A stretch of 64,000 bases of DNA from Flavobacterium caeni (GTDB lineage Bacteria; Bacteroidota; Bacteroidia; Flavobacteriales; Flavobacteriaceae): assembly GCF_900101895.1 (NCBI RefSeq), contig NZ_FMVF01000010.1, forward strand, positions 65,390-129,389, in the 5' to 3' direction. Below, piece by piece: positions 63,659 through 64,000 of this stretch; position 1 is the first letter of the stretch, and every line of letters begins with the position of its first letter. Made by a program: the position numbers and the translations under genes. Under the pieces are notes generated by a model, which worked only from the letters and a program-made list of their open reading frames with translations, was not told the origin of the DNA and did not search any database.

Positions 63659-64000
63659 ATGAACGCGAAATCACTTTTAGGCCTTCTGTCGATAGCATTG
63701 GTGCTGGGCGCCTGCAAGAAAGATCTTGAGCCGCAAACGGCATCCGAAACACCAACAACCGCAGCGCCCGATGCAGCTGCATCGAACGATCCCGTAGCGC
63801 AAATGACGCCAACAGCCGCCCCGACGATGACGGCCACGCCAGGCGCCACCACGGTACAACCGACTGCTGTGGCACCCGGAATGAACCCGGCGCACGGGCA
63901 ACCGGGACACCGTTGCGATATTGCTGTAGGTGCACCACTGAATTCTGCCGCCAAGATGACGAGCCAGCCCGCGATGACCATCAATCCGAACCAAGCTTCA
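63659..64000 (+). CDS. Lipoprotein, truncated by the window end
   Basis: The first 114 codons of a lipoprotein: signal peptide with lipobox LGAC (Cys19), a low-complexity Thr/Ala/Pro linker (about residues 25-75), then the segment GMNPAHGQPGHRCDIAVGAPL, which recurs in small Bacteroidota lipoproteins. The frame is open at the window edge. The HGQPGHRC motif with two histidines and a cysteine might bind metal; this is only suggested by the residues. Confidence 0.8.
   Translation, partial: MNAKSLLGLLSIALVLGACKKDLEPQTASETPTTAAPDAAASNDPVAQMTPTAAPTMTATPGATTVQPTAVAPGMNPAHGQPGHRCDIAVGAPLNSAAKMTSQPAMTINPNQAS

Overview
The window is chromosomal DNA from a member of the Flavobacteriaceae (Bacteroidota). 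Evidence: a mutY-ssb-gldE-gldD gliding-motility cluster, several exported proteins with C-terminal type IX secretion (T9SS) sorting domains, promoters of the Bacteroidota type (TTG, then TAnnTTTG), no Shine-Dalgarno sequences, a DUF3078 and a DUF3109 protein, an HMA lipoprotein typical of the group, and an L21 with a long C-terminal extension. By eye the base composition is near 50% GC, high for Flavobacterium. I see no rRNA, tRNA, CRISPR, prophage, integrase or IS transposase.

Layout. 1-7.9 kb (minus strand): a truncated delta-60 propeller protein, an unrecognised exported protein, a LytTR-type two-component pair and a T9SS cargo built of six exact 89-residue FG-GAP/VCBS units. 8-14.5 kb: phosphopantetheinyl transferase, ahcY, a coiled-coil lipoprotein, then a GH85 endo-beta-N-acetylglucosaminidase and ferritin bracketed by inverted arrays of a 118-bp palindrome-ended element. 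14.5-27 kb: rplU-rpmA, an M16 protease pair, a DMT exporter, an HMA lipoprotein followed by a tandemly multiplied terminator, gldD/gldE/ssb/mutY, HU, a 30-residue mS38-like ribosomal protein and RNase E/G. 27-42.8 kb: pbpC coupled to a thioester alpha-2-macroglobulin, divergent tadA/dxs, a DUF3078 protein, an M36 metalloprotease and dgt. 43-55.7 kb: nucleotide metabolism (nrdA, nrdB, dCMP deaminase), DUF3109, MarC, a flavoprotein, an S41 protease, HupE/UreJ, TerB-like, fbp, a GNAT and aspartate kinase. 55.8-64 kb: two T9SS cargos, a diheme cytochrome lipoprotein, a 1135-residue unknown outer-membrane protein, an Ala/Lys-rich exported protein and a truncated lipoprotein.

How the genes relate. 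Many products act in the envelope: gliding lipoproteins, T9SS cargos, peptidoglycan synthesis paired with protease defence, and periplasmic proteases. The dNTP genes dgt, nrdA, nrdB and a dCMP deaminase lie within about 10 kb. Most other genes are single units ended by strong hairpin terminators.

The least explained content lies between genes: (i) five copies of a 118-bp element with palindromic ends and a near-invariant core; (ii) a dispersed hairpin family at five loci whose stem sequences differ but stay paired; (iii) heptamer arrays folding into long hairpins; (iv) a 112-bp tandem terminator; (v) a 38-bp divergent spacer where both genes appear leaderless. Predictions rest on reading translations and motifs; no database search was run.
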